From Pseudoscleropodium purum (Eukaryota; Streptophyta; Bryopsida; Hypnales; Brachytheciaceae), in contig OZ017795.1 in NCBI GenBank assembly GCA_963969395.1, positions 20,999,063-21,063,062 on the forward strand: a DNA stretch of 64,000 nt, written 5' to 3'. A program made the translations under genes and the position numbers. Of the stretch, positions 46,811 through 59,081 are shown piece after piece. Position 1 is the stretch's first letter. Each line of letters begins with the position of its first letter. The notes below the pieces were generated by a model that was not told the DNA's origin, searched no databases, and saw only the letters and a program-made list of their open reading frames with translations.

Positions 46811-47045
46811 AAAAAATAACTTATTAGATTCATTTTTAAAAGCAATTTTTATAACTAAAAAAACAATAGTTCAACAAGGTTTTATTAGTTAGCTTGCTAG
46901 AACAATCTCATCACTGGAATCAATGGTCTTAAAAAAATAACTTGTAAGATTAATTTTTCAAAGCAATTTTTACAATTAAAAAAACAACAGTTCAACAAGG
47001 TTTGATTAGTTAGCTTGCTAAAACAATCTCACCATTGGAATTAGT
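46811..47045. repeat. 119-base tandem duplication
   Basis: The two copies, 46811-46929 and 46930-47045, are nearly identical: AAAAAATAACTT(A/G)T(T/A)AGATT, GTTCAACAAGGTTT(T/G)ATTAG and TTAGCTTGCTA(G/A)AACAATCTCA. A more diverged relative lies at about 48594-48700 (GTTCTACAAGGTTTAG..., CATGCTAGAACAATCTCAT). This suggests that 46.4-47.0 kb and 48.3-48.7 kb derive from one ancestral repeat. Confidence 0.7.
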
Positions 47046-47049
47046 GATT

Positions 47050-50000
47050 CTCAATTCCATTGTTTATATGTATATTAATGATTTAGTTTTTCCATCAATC
47101 TTGTATCTACTTTTACTTAATAATTTTTAAAGAATGAAAATCAAGTGTGTATTTTTTGAATATTTTCTTAGACTTTCAACTCAATTATTCAATATAAAAG
47201 ATGAGAAATTCAAAATGTATAGAGCAAAAATTTTAAGCTAAGTGAAGGCATAATAAATTATACACAAGTACAATTTTGAAAGAGACTTAATAGGATGGAA
47301 TTATAAAAAATATGACTTATTTTGCAAACTCTTTCTTGTGGTTATCTCATTACAAAAATATAAAAATAGATTGCCAATGAAATCTTAAATGAAAAGAAGT
47401 AAAAAAGAAGTGAAAAAGAATATGCTTAAAAAAAATAATTTGAGTTTACTTTTAGATTCTTTGATATTGTTTGGAGGCTCTTGAAATTCATTAAAGGATA
47501 AATAGTAGGTGGTTTCTATTTCATTGAAGAACATAAATACTTACCTATAAGTTTCCATCTTTGAAATTTATATTCTACCAAAAAATTGTTTCAAAAGATG
47601 AAACAATTTGGATTGCATGCTATTTATTTTTGTCTTTGAAAAATTATATACTGAAAAGCGTTTGAAGGATTTGATACACTCCAAATGAGGGATCTTAGTT
47701 AGATGTTAAAAAGATAGTCTATGCACAATACACTTCACTTTAGGACTTTCCAACATGATACAATAAGTGCAATCTCTGTGTTAGTGATTAAATGTTCGAT
47801 GAAAGGTGGGGGCTCTTCTTCTTATTTCATTAATATGTAGTCTATTACTAAATTAATTCTTGGATATGAGCCCTAAAGATAATGTAGGTCATTGGTCCAA
47901 AAATTGTTGAAAGTGTGTTTTGTCCACATTTGACTATAAATGAAGAATATGCAATAATTCTTAAATTCCACCTCAATGTGTTAAAAGGCCATATTATAAA
48001 GAAGTTACTCAATAAAAAAAATTGGACAACTAAATCATATTGCTAAACTATACCTTTGCATGAATAATATTTTTTTATGACCATCTTAAACTCTTTATGT
48101 TCTCTAAGTGCAATTTTGAGACTTTCAAATGTCAATAGTATTTTTTAACAGTCTTCGTTGCTTTTGGAACCAATATTTTTCATTGCATTTTCTATTGAAA
48201 TATTATACAAGAACATTAAATATTGAAGTTTATAATTTATATCATTTTAACCTCTAGGGTCCCAATGTTTATTTAGGGAAAACATAGAATAAAAGGTAGG
48301 CTTGCCACATGACCTCAATTTTTTAATGTAATTTTTTGAAACCTTTTATGAGGATAAGAAAATATATTAGCTTTGGAGGAATATCCTTTTTATTTCAATC
48401 AGTGCTTGAGAGCAAAATTTTTGCCATTCTAAACCCAAAAAGTAGTTTGCTAAGCAACTACATAATTACACAAAAAATAAAAATAAAATTTTAAGAATTT
48501 GTTTTTTATAGATTGTCTACATGAAATGTTTTGATTCATTCTATTTAGACTAGAAGTGTGAAAATTATAGAGCTTTGTATTTTGCAAGCAATTATTGCAT
48601 TTTCTTGAGTAAATAGGATAACACATGGGATTTGTTTTTTAACTCAATTTTCATAATGTTGAAAAAGGAAAAGTTCTACAAGGTTTAGCCCACATGCTAG
48701 AACAATCTCATTTGGGGAAGTACAATGTATTTCAATTCCATCTTAGAACAATTACCAATTTAGTTTTCCTTTCTATTTCATGCTCATTTATTCTTATCAA
48801 TTTTTCAAAGAATTAAAAGCATTTAAGAAAATTTATTATCTTAGATTTTCAACTTAGTCCTTCTACATAAAAAAATTGAGATGAAAAATTTGTAGTGCAA
48901 ATTTTCTAAATTAACAAGATTCAAAGTTACATTTCAATCACTCAAGATACAAAAAACCCTCTTTTGTTCACCTCCATTAACAAAAATATCTTGCAATCTA
49001 TACTTCCAAAGTTTTAAGACTTTCTTTCAAACATTCTTGTACTATTTTAGTGCAAGATCCTATGTTTAAAAACTAATAAAATAAAAAATGAACATTTTTT
49101 TCCATATATGATAGTTTTGAATGGTTTTTTTATGAAAAAGACCTTGGAACTAGGTGATTGCAAGGAACACTTGTCCTTTTGGGATGTCCCCTTAGTCTCT
49201 ACGGAGGTGTTTTTCCCTCATAACTTTTGTGGTTTAAGTTTGTTTTAGCTGAAATTTGGAGGAGAGGTGTGTGTTGTAGATCTAGACATTCAATATTTTT
49301 TTCATTTAAAAAAATAATAATTTACTATTTTTAAGGTGGCCCCAATTGGATGTCTACCTTGGCTGTTTTTCGCATTCTCAATCCTATTTGGGGACCAAAA
49401 GTGCAATTCTAAAGCCAAGGTTTTGATTTGTTGTAGGTGGGCTAACATTCTAAAGATGTTTGATGAGATTTTTGGCAAAGGACTTAGTGTATGGGCTGCA
49501 TATGGGTTGAAAGTGGACATTGTTTGCGCAAGCACTATCAAGAGGGAAAAAAATTTTATGATGAATTTTTGGTTCACATGGGATATCAAAGAAGATTAGA
49601 AAAATGAATTTTTTTTCTTTTAGTTTTTTAAATTTTTTTGTAATTACTAAAAATGATCAAATGAAAGTGCTTGTTTTCACCTATTTTTTGGTCCAAACAC
49701 TCGATGGAGTCCTTTGAAGTGATGACTACTACTTCTTAGTATTCAATAATTTGCAATAAATGTTACATTTGTCAAAAAAACTGTTAGAAATGATATTCAC
49801 TTCTATTTGCCTAGTTAGTCAGTTATTCAATCAGACACTCAAAATGTCAGTCAATCATTTGGTTTAGGTTTGCCCAGTTAGGAAACTACACAATATTTAG
49901 TTCATGGACTAAAATACTAGTTAATGGACTAAAATACTTAAAAGTTTATCATCTAATACTTATGGAAAGAAGCACAATGATATTAAAGAAAAGGGTTAAC

Positions 50001-50780
50001 TTAGTAATAATTGCGTTTTGACTCTTCCCTAGTTACCAATTAAGTTGTTGTCAAAAAAATTCTCCATATTGTAAGGGTGCAAAAAAAAAATCAATCCCTA
50101 AAATTTCCACTACTTTTCAAGATGCTTCCTAAAGAAAGTGTTGAAAAATTCTCAACGTGGATTTATTCTTAGAGCCTTCCAACCTGACTTGCCCCTTCAC
50201 ATCTTCCGTCTTCCATCCTCACTTTTTTTTCAAAAAAAATATTGGAATTTTTTAAAGGAGAGTTTCATTGTTTTAAAATAATGAAAAATTCATTTTCATG
50301 ATTCGCTTTCACCCTTGGTTGTTCATTGTTTATTCTCTAATTTCTTTTTGAAAGAAAATCTAAATTTAAAAAAAATGAAAATGATGGTAAGGAAAAATTC
50401 TTTGAATTTTTTTTTACAATTGATTGAAGAGACATTTGATTTGTAATATTTCTTATCTACTATATAGTCTATAGACATTAAATTTTTAATACTTTTCCTC
50501 ACTAAAAATTGGATATGAAGATTTGATCCTATTTATTGCCCCCTTCTAAATTCTCTTCAGATAAATTCAAAAATGTGCTTGTATTTTGTATTTCTCATCC
50601 TATCATTGCATATAAGTATTATTGTCTTTGAGTTCAAATATGAATGTAAAATTTTTTAAATTTTATTAGTAGTGATAAAATAGGAAATTTCAATATTTTT
50701 TACATGGGTGAAAAAATAGGCAATAGGAATCACTACACTAGAAATGATATTTAATATTGCTTATACTAATTGATTAAAAA
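47050..50780. other. AT-rich gene-free stretch
   Basis: Besides the relative of the 119-base repeat, a GC-richer patch at 49335-49590 has open frames on both strands. None shows a recognisable motif. Confidence 0.4.
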
Positions 50781-50789
50781 TTCTTATAT

Positions 50790-50930
50790 CACTACAAAAA
50801 AATGAAGGTGTAAATGACTTGCTTATAATGACTATAGTAGTCATTTCTTATCTGCAATGAGTACAAAATAATAATTTTGAAGTCATTGTTGTATTGCACT
50901 CATTGTAAATAAATCATTGTAGCATTAGAG
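50790..50930. mobile_element. possible CACTA-like MITE fragment
   Basis: Begins CACTACAAAAAAATGAAGG, a typical CACTA-type plant terminus. It contains partly inverted words ACTATAGTAGTCATT and AATGAGTACAAAATAATAAT / CACTCATTGT. A matching right end could not be fixed. Confidence 0.3.
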
Positions 50931-50939
50931 GATTTTCTT

Positions 50940-52690
50940 GGGTCAAGGAGGGTTGCAAGTTCCTAGCCATTCTTTGACCTTGCAAACTAGCCGAATCTTA
51001 CTACTTGACATGGTAAAGTGATTGCCATGTCGTTTTCAAAAGAAAAAAAAAATTCAAGTTTATTTTTTGTTCTAAGAAATTTCAAATTTTTTTTCTGATG
51101 ATGTGGCATTCTCTTTGCTACATGGGGAACTATGGGAGGCAACTACTTAAAACGGCCCTCCCAAACCCCAAAAAATCCTTTAATGGACACTTGGATTTTT
51201 GTAGTATATATTTTTACTTTCAATGAATGATAGACCAACTACATTTTATAGTGATCTTTTTATTTGAAGAATATTAATATCAATGCTTTTGATAAATATA
51301 TTAATAAAGAAAAAAAGCTTATAGCTTTTCTAAACCAATTTGTAGAGGATACTCTAAATACTACAATTAGTTTAGCATTTGGAGATAATTTTGAACTTTA
51401 TGGATTGTCATTCTTCAATTTCTATATGCAACTAGTTTTTGAAGTACTCATTGTTGTTATTTTCTCTAATTATACTTAAATTAAAAAAATTCACTAGTTT
51501 TTATCTTTTACTTTGAGTATCCAATGATGAATTTTTCTATATCCATTTGTTCGCTTTGAACTAATTATTGTATTTTTTACTAGATGTTATGGGTCATTTT
51601 AAGAATTTTTTCAATATAGTTTGAGTGGCCTTTGATGATGTGTTTTAGAGTTAAAATTGGACTAATAATGAAATTTAGTGTTGTAATACCTACAATGTTT
51701 CCGATAGTGTTATTTATCCTATCGTATAACTATCTCTAATTCTCATTTAGTTAACAATTAGTGTACATTTTGGATATTGATTTAGTGTAGGAATTGAACT
51801 ATCTTGGTCCACTTTTGTTTTAGTTTGATGGAAATTTAGTTGAGAATTAGTCTTCATGTTGATATCTAATACTAGTAATATTAACAACCTTGTTGCCATT
51901 TAGTGTTAGGATTTATAACAAGTGTTCTAAACACTAAATTTCATTATTAGTATAGATGAAAGATAGTAAATTAAATGATACACTAAGTCTCATTTTAGTG
52001 CATCCTCTTGTATTGCATGACTGCCAAAAATGCAAACAATAGGTAGGTTCAAGATTTTAGCACATTCTATCATTCTCAACTTTGCTTATGTACTCCAATG
52101 GACTTAAATAAGTCTAGCCTTTCTAAATGCATATATTTATTCTCTATATACATACCTAACCACAAATCCTAGCACCATGTATTGAGATGAATACATCAAT
52201 TCCTCTATACATCACTCAAATTGGATGATATAAGGTAGACTCCCAAAATGTGCCATTAACCATAAACTACCATCTTCACTCAATGTACATCTCTTAAATC
52301 AATTATGTACCAATATGGAAGAAACTACTTAAGGAACAAACTATCTTCCTTCATAATTTTTGCATACTTGATCTTAATGTCAAGTTATTTTGGTGAGTTA
52401 GAACTTCCTTTCAAGTGCCAAAAAAAAATATGAAAATTTGACCAATGTAATAATAGTAATTAGGTATGTTAGCAAAAAGTGCCTGTTGGGGGGGTACCCA
52501 CCATATTACTGGATGAATTGGATGACAATGTTCAAAAAAAATTCTCATTCTAGATTAAAATTTCTCATGTTATGGGAAACAAGAATTTTAAATTTAAAAA
52601 AATAGATTTGCATTTTGGAGATTTACCTCCATTTATTATAATAATAACTAGACTGGTAAGCTAATCACTTCTCCTTGGTCGTTTAAAACG
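50940..52690. other. AT-rich gene-free stretch
   Basis: No gene recognised. The sequence changes sharply to GC-rich at about 52680, the beginning of the phosphatase upstream region. Confidence 0.4.
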
Positions 52691-54558
52691 GGCTATTGTA
52701 TTAAAAGCGGTGACGAGGCGGTTCCTTCGCAGATCCGTAACGTGAAAGTCGCCGTAATTACCATTCCTTGCCGGGGACGGTCCAACCTGCCTGCCGAAGA
52801 TTCACCCCCCTTGACCGTGCCCGCGTGCCCGTGCTCCCTTGACCGTGCAATACCTCCATCTTCTAATTCCCTGCTGCCCTCTTCCTACTGCAACCACCTC
52901 GCCCCTCCGCACGGCGACGTCGGTCCATCCTCTTAAATTCTTCTCCTCTCATTATCTCTCTCTTGTGCTCTTCCAGTTCAGATTGATTGATTGCGATTTG
53001 GTGCTGAATTGCGGTTTCTGTCGAGCTTTTCCAGCATCATCTGGAGCTCCGGCCCTCGTCTAGTTTCCTGCAGGTGTGTGCGTGTGGATATACAGTATAT
53101 ACTACTTGAGTTTCTGTGGTTTTTGAGGTGACGACTTGAGTCAATCGTTGTGGACACGAAGTTGTTTGTGAAACTACGTTTGTGAAAAGCTATGGTCGTG
53201 TTACAGATCAGTCAAGTACTGATTATGCAGTAGGTCGTCGCTGGTATATACATTATATCGTTGTTCCCAATTGAAGCTTGTGCGTGGTACCGTTATTCTT
53301 TGTTTGTGATGCTGATTTGAGGTCGTTTTCTGATTCTCTTTTCAACTCCGAGTGTCGAGGTTCACTCTCGAGCGATCGTTGCTTGGTACTGGTCTTCCCA
53401 ATTATGTTTTTATTTCATCACAATTTGTGGTTCATAGTTGTATCTAATTTGTATCATAGCTATCTCAAATATATTGACTAGTGCGGATTCAACGTGGTCT
53501 TACGCGAGGAAGTGAGTGTCTGTTTCTGAAATAGAAACGTCGCTAGCTTGAGCATGTCGGCTTTCAGAGATTACTCTGATAGATTCCATGAACTCTCGTG
53601 TATAGTTCAGGCAAGTCCTCCGCGATGCAGACATGTTTTAGTTATCCAAAATTGTGACATTCAAGTGCTCAGAGCTTTAAAGAGTAAAAGCCGGTATAAA
53701 TCTGAGGTTCCGACCAGACGGATGCCTAAAGCAGTACCAATCTCGTGAAATTTCGCCATGTCAACTAACATATATATCGATACGAGTGTCTGGACACTTG
53801 AAAGTCACAATCTTGGCGCTCTGACCGACGCCAATTTCGTAGACAGTGAGCTGCCGTGTGATAATATGCGTGGTGAGAATTACCGAACCTAACTTGTGGG
53901 TTAGTGTTACGATCAATATTGACACTATCGCGCTGGCGTTGGAAGTTCCGTTCCGTTGCCGTTGTTTGAAGAAATGTACGTGGCAGGAGTGGCAGTTACG
54001 TTGCGAGATTGTAGCATCATGCTAATTATATTATTTCGAAAACATGGCATACCGCCTTCTTTTTATGGAATATAGTGTGGTTGCTGGAACTTGGAACGGC
54101 GCTCCCGCGCGCAGACCTGCTGGCAGGCGTACGTCCGTGCTTGAAGCCGCGTCTCTCTGTCAGTCATTCAGTTCTCGAGGATCCGTTCTAGATTCTTATG
54201 GAATATCCTCTCCTTCAAGAGTAGATTCCCTAAACTGATCCTCGATCCTTTGATTGCACCTCGTTCGCTTGCACCTCCTGGCGTCGTCATGTCCGCCAAT
54301 TCAATATGAGCTCTTCTTCTCTTCCCTTTCGTTTCCAACTTTTACAAACTCCGCTGTCAACTTGAGCTCGTGATCTCGCGTCAATCTCATAATCTCTGAC
54401 CGGACGGTCTAAATTTGAGCAAGGTGTCTGATTCGGTGCTGTTGATTGTGCTCGCTCGTAACCTGCCTTTTCTTTTTGACGATTTTTTTTTTTTCTGATG
54501 AAAATTTTCAGGATTCTTTCAGGGTAAGTAATCGGAATTTGTTGGTTTGATTTCAGGA
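52690..54558 (+). promoter_or_regulatory. promoter and leader region of the purple acid phosphatase gene
   Basis: GC-richer than its left neighbour. The 10-base word TTGACCGTGC (contains TTGACC, a W-box core) occurs twice at about 52813 and 52838. Pyrimidine-rich leader-like sequence lies at 52929-52980. Four matches to GNATATNC, the PHR1-type phosphate-response site, are at 53096-53103, 53105-53112, 53244-53251 and 54201-54208. A TTTCAG acceptor-like word ends at 54556, two bases before the ATG, so a leader intron is possible; its donor is not settled (GTAAGT at 54523 would give only a 34-base intron). Confidence 0.5.
53096..53112. promoter_or_regulatory. paired P1BS-like sites (GNATATNC)
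   Basis: GGATATAC (53096-53103) and GTATATAC (53105-53112) are separated by a single base. Further matches are at 53244-53251 (GTATATAC) and 54201-54208 (GAATATCC). In plants this palindromic element binds MYB-CC factors of the PHR1 family, which induce purple acid phosphatases under phosphate shortage. Confidence 0.45.
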
Positions 54559-57500
54559 ATGGCGGTCTCGGACACCCAACCGATTCCCGATGAAGAAGTA
54601 GGCCTGTTGCAATCGAATGTGGAGGTACAGATTGCTTCTTCACGGGTCAATTTATAGCTGACGAATGCACCTTGAAATCCTCTGGTCGGAATGAAATTTC
54701 CACCTGAGGGGGAACTGATTTTTGAATTAAAATATTTGTTGAACGTTTGTTGAATGTTGAATGTTTGCTGGATGCAGCAGGGAGCAGGGGGTGAAGGAAG
54801 CGGAGGAAGAGGGCTTTTGAAAATTGCGGCGACGACCGTGTTGGCCGTGCTTGTGCTGTTCCTCGTGGGCTACGTGGCTTCGTTGTACAGTGGTGAGCCA
54901 GGATCGGTTGCTTTGGAGACCCAAGCTTTCACGAAGTTTCCGTTGAATTTCTTGGTGGTGGGGGATTGGGGTCGGGAAGGCGCGTTCAACCAGACCTTGG
55001 TGGCGAAGCAGGTGAGACCTTGTTACGATTAGTTAGTTTTCTGCAAGCTCGGAATCTTTGATGTCGTAAACGTTGATACCGAATCCCTCAATTCTTGAGC
55101 TTTGGCCTTCGGGACTCGTGCCTAGTGGCTTGGGGACCTAGTGCAATCCTACTATAGACTTCTGGGGGGGACGGAAATCCTTTCTTTTTTGTAGGTGACT
55201 TACAAACCTCGCTTACAGACGCTAGGAGGCAGGTGTAGTAGGAGTTCTTTTCCTTTCCTTTCGTTAGTTGAAGTCCTTTCTACGGTAAATTCACCGTACC
55301 ACGAACCTATTGCAAAGCTGACTTCTACAGATTCTAACCTAAATGAATACCTTCAGATCATGGATGCCTAGTGTCGATTTTGATTGCACCTAGCATTTTT
55401 TATTATATCATATTAAAAGAAATAAAATATGGTATTTGGAGTCTTCTTTCTATTTCCAACGTGACTTTATGACTTGAATACTAGGAACTGTGCTCTAATA
55501 CTTCTTCGTTAATAGGAGTCTTGTGAAGAATGTTGTTTCCTCTCCTATTACACAATCCTTGTAATTTAACTGCGGTTTGTGGGGTGAAGGATTTACTGTG
55601 TGACGAAAATAATACCTTGCTGGAGACTATGAATGTATGTTTTTCTTCTAATGCAAAGTTTTGATTGCAGATGGGTCGAGTTGGGCACAAGCTGAAGATC
55701 CAATTCGTGATTTCAGTGGGGGACAATTTCTACCAAGCTGGGTTGACAGGCCCACATGATCCGAAATTCAAAAACTCCTTTTCCAAGGTGTACACTGCAC
55801 GGAGCTTGCAAACACAATGGTTCGCAGGTACAGCTACTGTTCTCAAAACAGAGGTCTTTGATTCTTTCAATTTCATCCCCCCCAAAAAAACAGAGGTCTT
55901 GATTAGGTTGCTATTGAGTCCCTTTTCTGTGTAAAACCTTAAGTTTTTGAGTTACTTTTTGTGTAGGTTCAGAAATAAGGTGGGTGTCCTATCTGTCATT
56001 GAATTCTAGTACTGTGAATAGTTTTTTCATCAATTCATTAAATTTTAAATAGGCGGGTGCAGTAAGAAAGAAGTTGTGACTCACCCTCGTTTGAGTGTAG
56101 TTTGTGCACTTAATGAGGGCCCCAATTGACTCGTCTCAACCTTGTGGCAATGCAGTGTTGGGTAACCACGACTACTTGGGAGATACACTGTTGCAAATCG
56201 GGGATGCTCTAACCCAAAAAGACAGCCGATGGTTTTGTCAACGATCTTATCAATTGAAATACTCCCTCTGTAGTTCTTCTCACAAAGGTAAATTTCCGAA
56301 ATTGGCTTGTTTCCATGTCTGTACGAGTTGCAATAAATCACTCAAGTAAGAAGCTTTTAAGAAGTTTCAAACAAGATAACAATCTATACCATTAGAGAGA
56401 AAAATAACTATGCCAAGCAAGAATGATAGTTGAAACATGTTTTGGAAGTAACCATAAATGACTATGAAGTTCCGAAGCGGAGTTTCTATTCCATGAAGTG
56501 GTTAACAACTCTTTTTCTGATTTATTCTGTGCAGGACGATGTGCAAAGTTTGTGGAGTTTTTCTTCATAGACACAACCCCTTTTGTAAATGATTACTGGA
56601 GTGCGGAGCAACAAAGGGATTTCGATTGGAGGGGCATTGGTCCTCGACAACAGTACTTGGATACACAACTCGAGGTAACAAAAATATGCCTTGCTCAAGT
56701 GAAAGAATGTCTTTAAAAGGAAGTATTAACTTACACGATGAAGTGAGTTCCCCATAGTCATGGTTAGAAGCCTAATGTTCTGCAGGTGTTAAAGACTCCT
56801 AATGTTATAAGCTACGGCTATCTCAGATATTTCAAAATTGCATTAATCAATGATGTTATGAAGTTAGAAGATAGCATTGGGATGGAATTGTAAACCCTAA
56901 ACCCTAAACCCTAATCTTTTGAATGCTAATCTAATACTGAAACCGAACATAACTGGTACTGAATCCTTTTGTGCTGTGTTATCAGAATTTGAACTCCCAA
57001 TTGAAGTCCTCGCTGGCGACATGGAAGGTGGTTGTGGGTCATCATACGATACGCAGTCTGGGTCGCCACGGTGAAACGCCTGAGCTTGTGAAGCAAGTGC
57101 TTCCCATTCTAGAGGTCAGTTTTTCTACGCTCTCATTGCTTCCTTAAGACTTACGCTATCCGAATCTCCCATCTTGAAAAGGGGAAGAAGGGTTTAGGGT
57201 TTAGGGTTTAAAGAAAGTACTCAACTTCCCCAATTACTGATTCTTATTCTGCTGCTTTTTTGCAGAGCAATCAAGTGGACCTGTACATCAATGGCCATGA
57301 CCACTGCCTTGAACACATTAAACGAGAGGACAGGTAATACATCCAGGCCTCTTTAATTTCTGAGCCAAGGGCACCTGAAATGCACTTTCAGATTATCAAT
57401 GGACTTCAGTAACATGGTGACAAATCAATAGTGTAATAATAGTGTTGCATTTATAATGAAGTACTTGGGATCATAAGAGTGACTCGGACAATGGTTTTGA

Positions 57501-57952
57501 CTTTCTTTTGACACATGTTCAGCTTTTGTCTTATCATGTATGTATGTGTAACTTCTTGTGACTTTTGAATTGGATACATTTGTTTGCCCGCTGTGGGTTT
57601 ATTGACAGAATAGAGGATGTGATATTGAAGAGGTTGGTCTAGGAGTAATCATACCCCTCTCTGTCATGGTGTTCCTATGAGAATTTTTTTCAATTGCTTG
57701 TGAGTTGAGATCTTTAGTGCGCTTCTAACGTTTTTCTACTTGTCTTTTTTCCGCAGCTCTGTTCATTTTATTACGAGTGGGGCAGGTTCTAAGTCCTTTC
57801 AAGGCATGCGAGAAGCCACAAGCGAAGATGGACTTCAGTTTGCTCACGACGGACAAGGATTCATATCTGTGTCGATGGCTGCTAAGGCTCTCAGGATTGA
57901 TTTTCATGATGCTCTTGGAAACAATCTCCATGAGCTGCACCTTAAGAAATGA
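54559..57952 (+). CDS. purple acid phosphatase, low-molecular-weight type, with N-terminal membrane anchor (373 aa)
   Basis: Exons: 54559-54624, 54778-55011, 55671-55827, 56156-56287, 56535-56674, 56986-57114, 57266-57333, 57757-57952. All are GT-AG and the joined frame is 1122 bases. The enzyme hydrolyses phosphomonoesters at an Fe-metal centre. All five metallophosphoesterase blocks are intact: [29 protein letters not shown] and INGHDH. Residues 1-34 are polar, then [20 protein letters not shown] is a single membrane segment followed by a short linker. It therefore reads as a type II anchored protein with a lumenal or external catalytic part, whereas related enzymes usually have a cleaved signal peptide and about 330 residues. 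EEVGLL (residues 13-18) fits the acidic di-leucine sorting pattern. Exon 2 may start three bases later (CAGCAG acceptor). Confidence 0.93.
56891..57210. repeat. inverted pair of plant telomere-type repeats flanking exon 6 of the phosphatase
   Basis: TAAACCCTAAACCCTAAACC continues to 56914 in the intron before exon 6. Its complement GGTTTAGGGTTTAGGGTTTA lies at 57191-57210 (the match extends to 57190) in the intron after it. The two 21-base arms are perfectly complementary and about 280 bases apart, with the 129-base exon between them. Confidence 0.95.
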
Positions 57953-59081
57953 GCAATATTTGAAGATCGACAGCGAGAGCATAATTATGCTTTTGTGCCT
58001 GCGGATGTATTATATACAACCATGTGAACTAGAATCCTAGTTTTTTCACAGGTGTAATTGTAGGTGTAACGATTCACAATCCTCAGTGAATTTTTCCGGG
58101 AGTTGGAATTTGTTTGAGAGTAGCAGTGTACATGCATTGAAGACTGGTTGATTTTCACAGACTGTTACTGTTTCAACAGTCCTGTATATTACATGGAATT
58201 CATGTTCGTCAATAGATTGGATTACTTCGAAGTAATCGATTTTGGGGGTTCAATTTCCAGAAGTCTGGAAGAGTAACACTAGTGTATCAACTTTGCTATG
58301 GATTAGATGTCATTTGCGAGCTTGGAGGCTTGAGTGGCTGTAAGACATTACACTACCTTGTACTCTTGAATCAAGAACATGGAAAGAATGCAACCTTACG
58401 GGGTTATAATGATATAATGCTCTCCTTGACATATTTTCTTTGAGCCGACAAAGTAATATGGAATGATCTGGTGGAAGTAGCTTGCCCACTCAAAAGTGAT
58501 TGGCATGTTCCAAAAGAAAATTTTAGCCGATCAGAGATCTGCATAGTTTACAGTCCAAAACATGGTTGATGTAGTCTACAATTTATCTAAGGACTATGTA
58601 CTGTACAGTACAATTCTTCAGTCCAATGAAGGCAAGAAGAGTTTGCAGATCTGAGTGCTTGAGAACTCTTCACAAAATTCCAGACAATTCCGTAATAGGA
58701 ATTAGAACAATGCCACCTCCTGTAGAGCTGTGCACGACCAAGCCCAGACTTGATTGAATGTTTGTATCGTGACTCTACATGGTGCGAAGCGGAATTCGTA
58801 CCGAGAGGAGGCAATTGCACATGCAGACAACGGAAAAGCTGAAATTGACGCACTATTGGAGGCTACAGGGATCGGGGATCAAATGACAAGGAGAGAATGG
58901 AGAACTGATAGGAACCAAAACGGTATCCTTGTCAACAAAATAATATATCTTTATATACAGTAAAGATTCCTCCACAGGATGAATTGAACTCACTTCAAGA
59001 ATGTACCTTTTACACCTCAAAATACCTCAAGATCTTTCAGTTTGCAACAAACATCTTCAGCAACACATCTTACAGAGAAAG
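57953..59081. other. spacer between converging phosphatase and delta-tubulin genes
   Basis: It holds the 3' untranslated regions of both genes. No coding region is supported; short frames near 58587-58963 show no motif. Confidence 0.5.

Noticed and set aside
49302..49599. Opposed frames of 95 and 87 codons
   Set aside because: No motif, no splice context, both strands equally open; not supportable as a gene.
54523..54556. A 34-base intron in the phosphatase leader (GTAAGT ... TTTCAG)
   Set aside because: Too short for plant spliceosomal introns; the leader structure is left open.
56891..57210. Telomere words as a sign of a chromosome end or assembly join
   Set aside because: Only three repeats per side, inside introns of an intact gene; exon continuity argues against a join.
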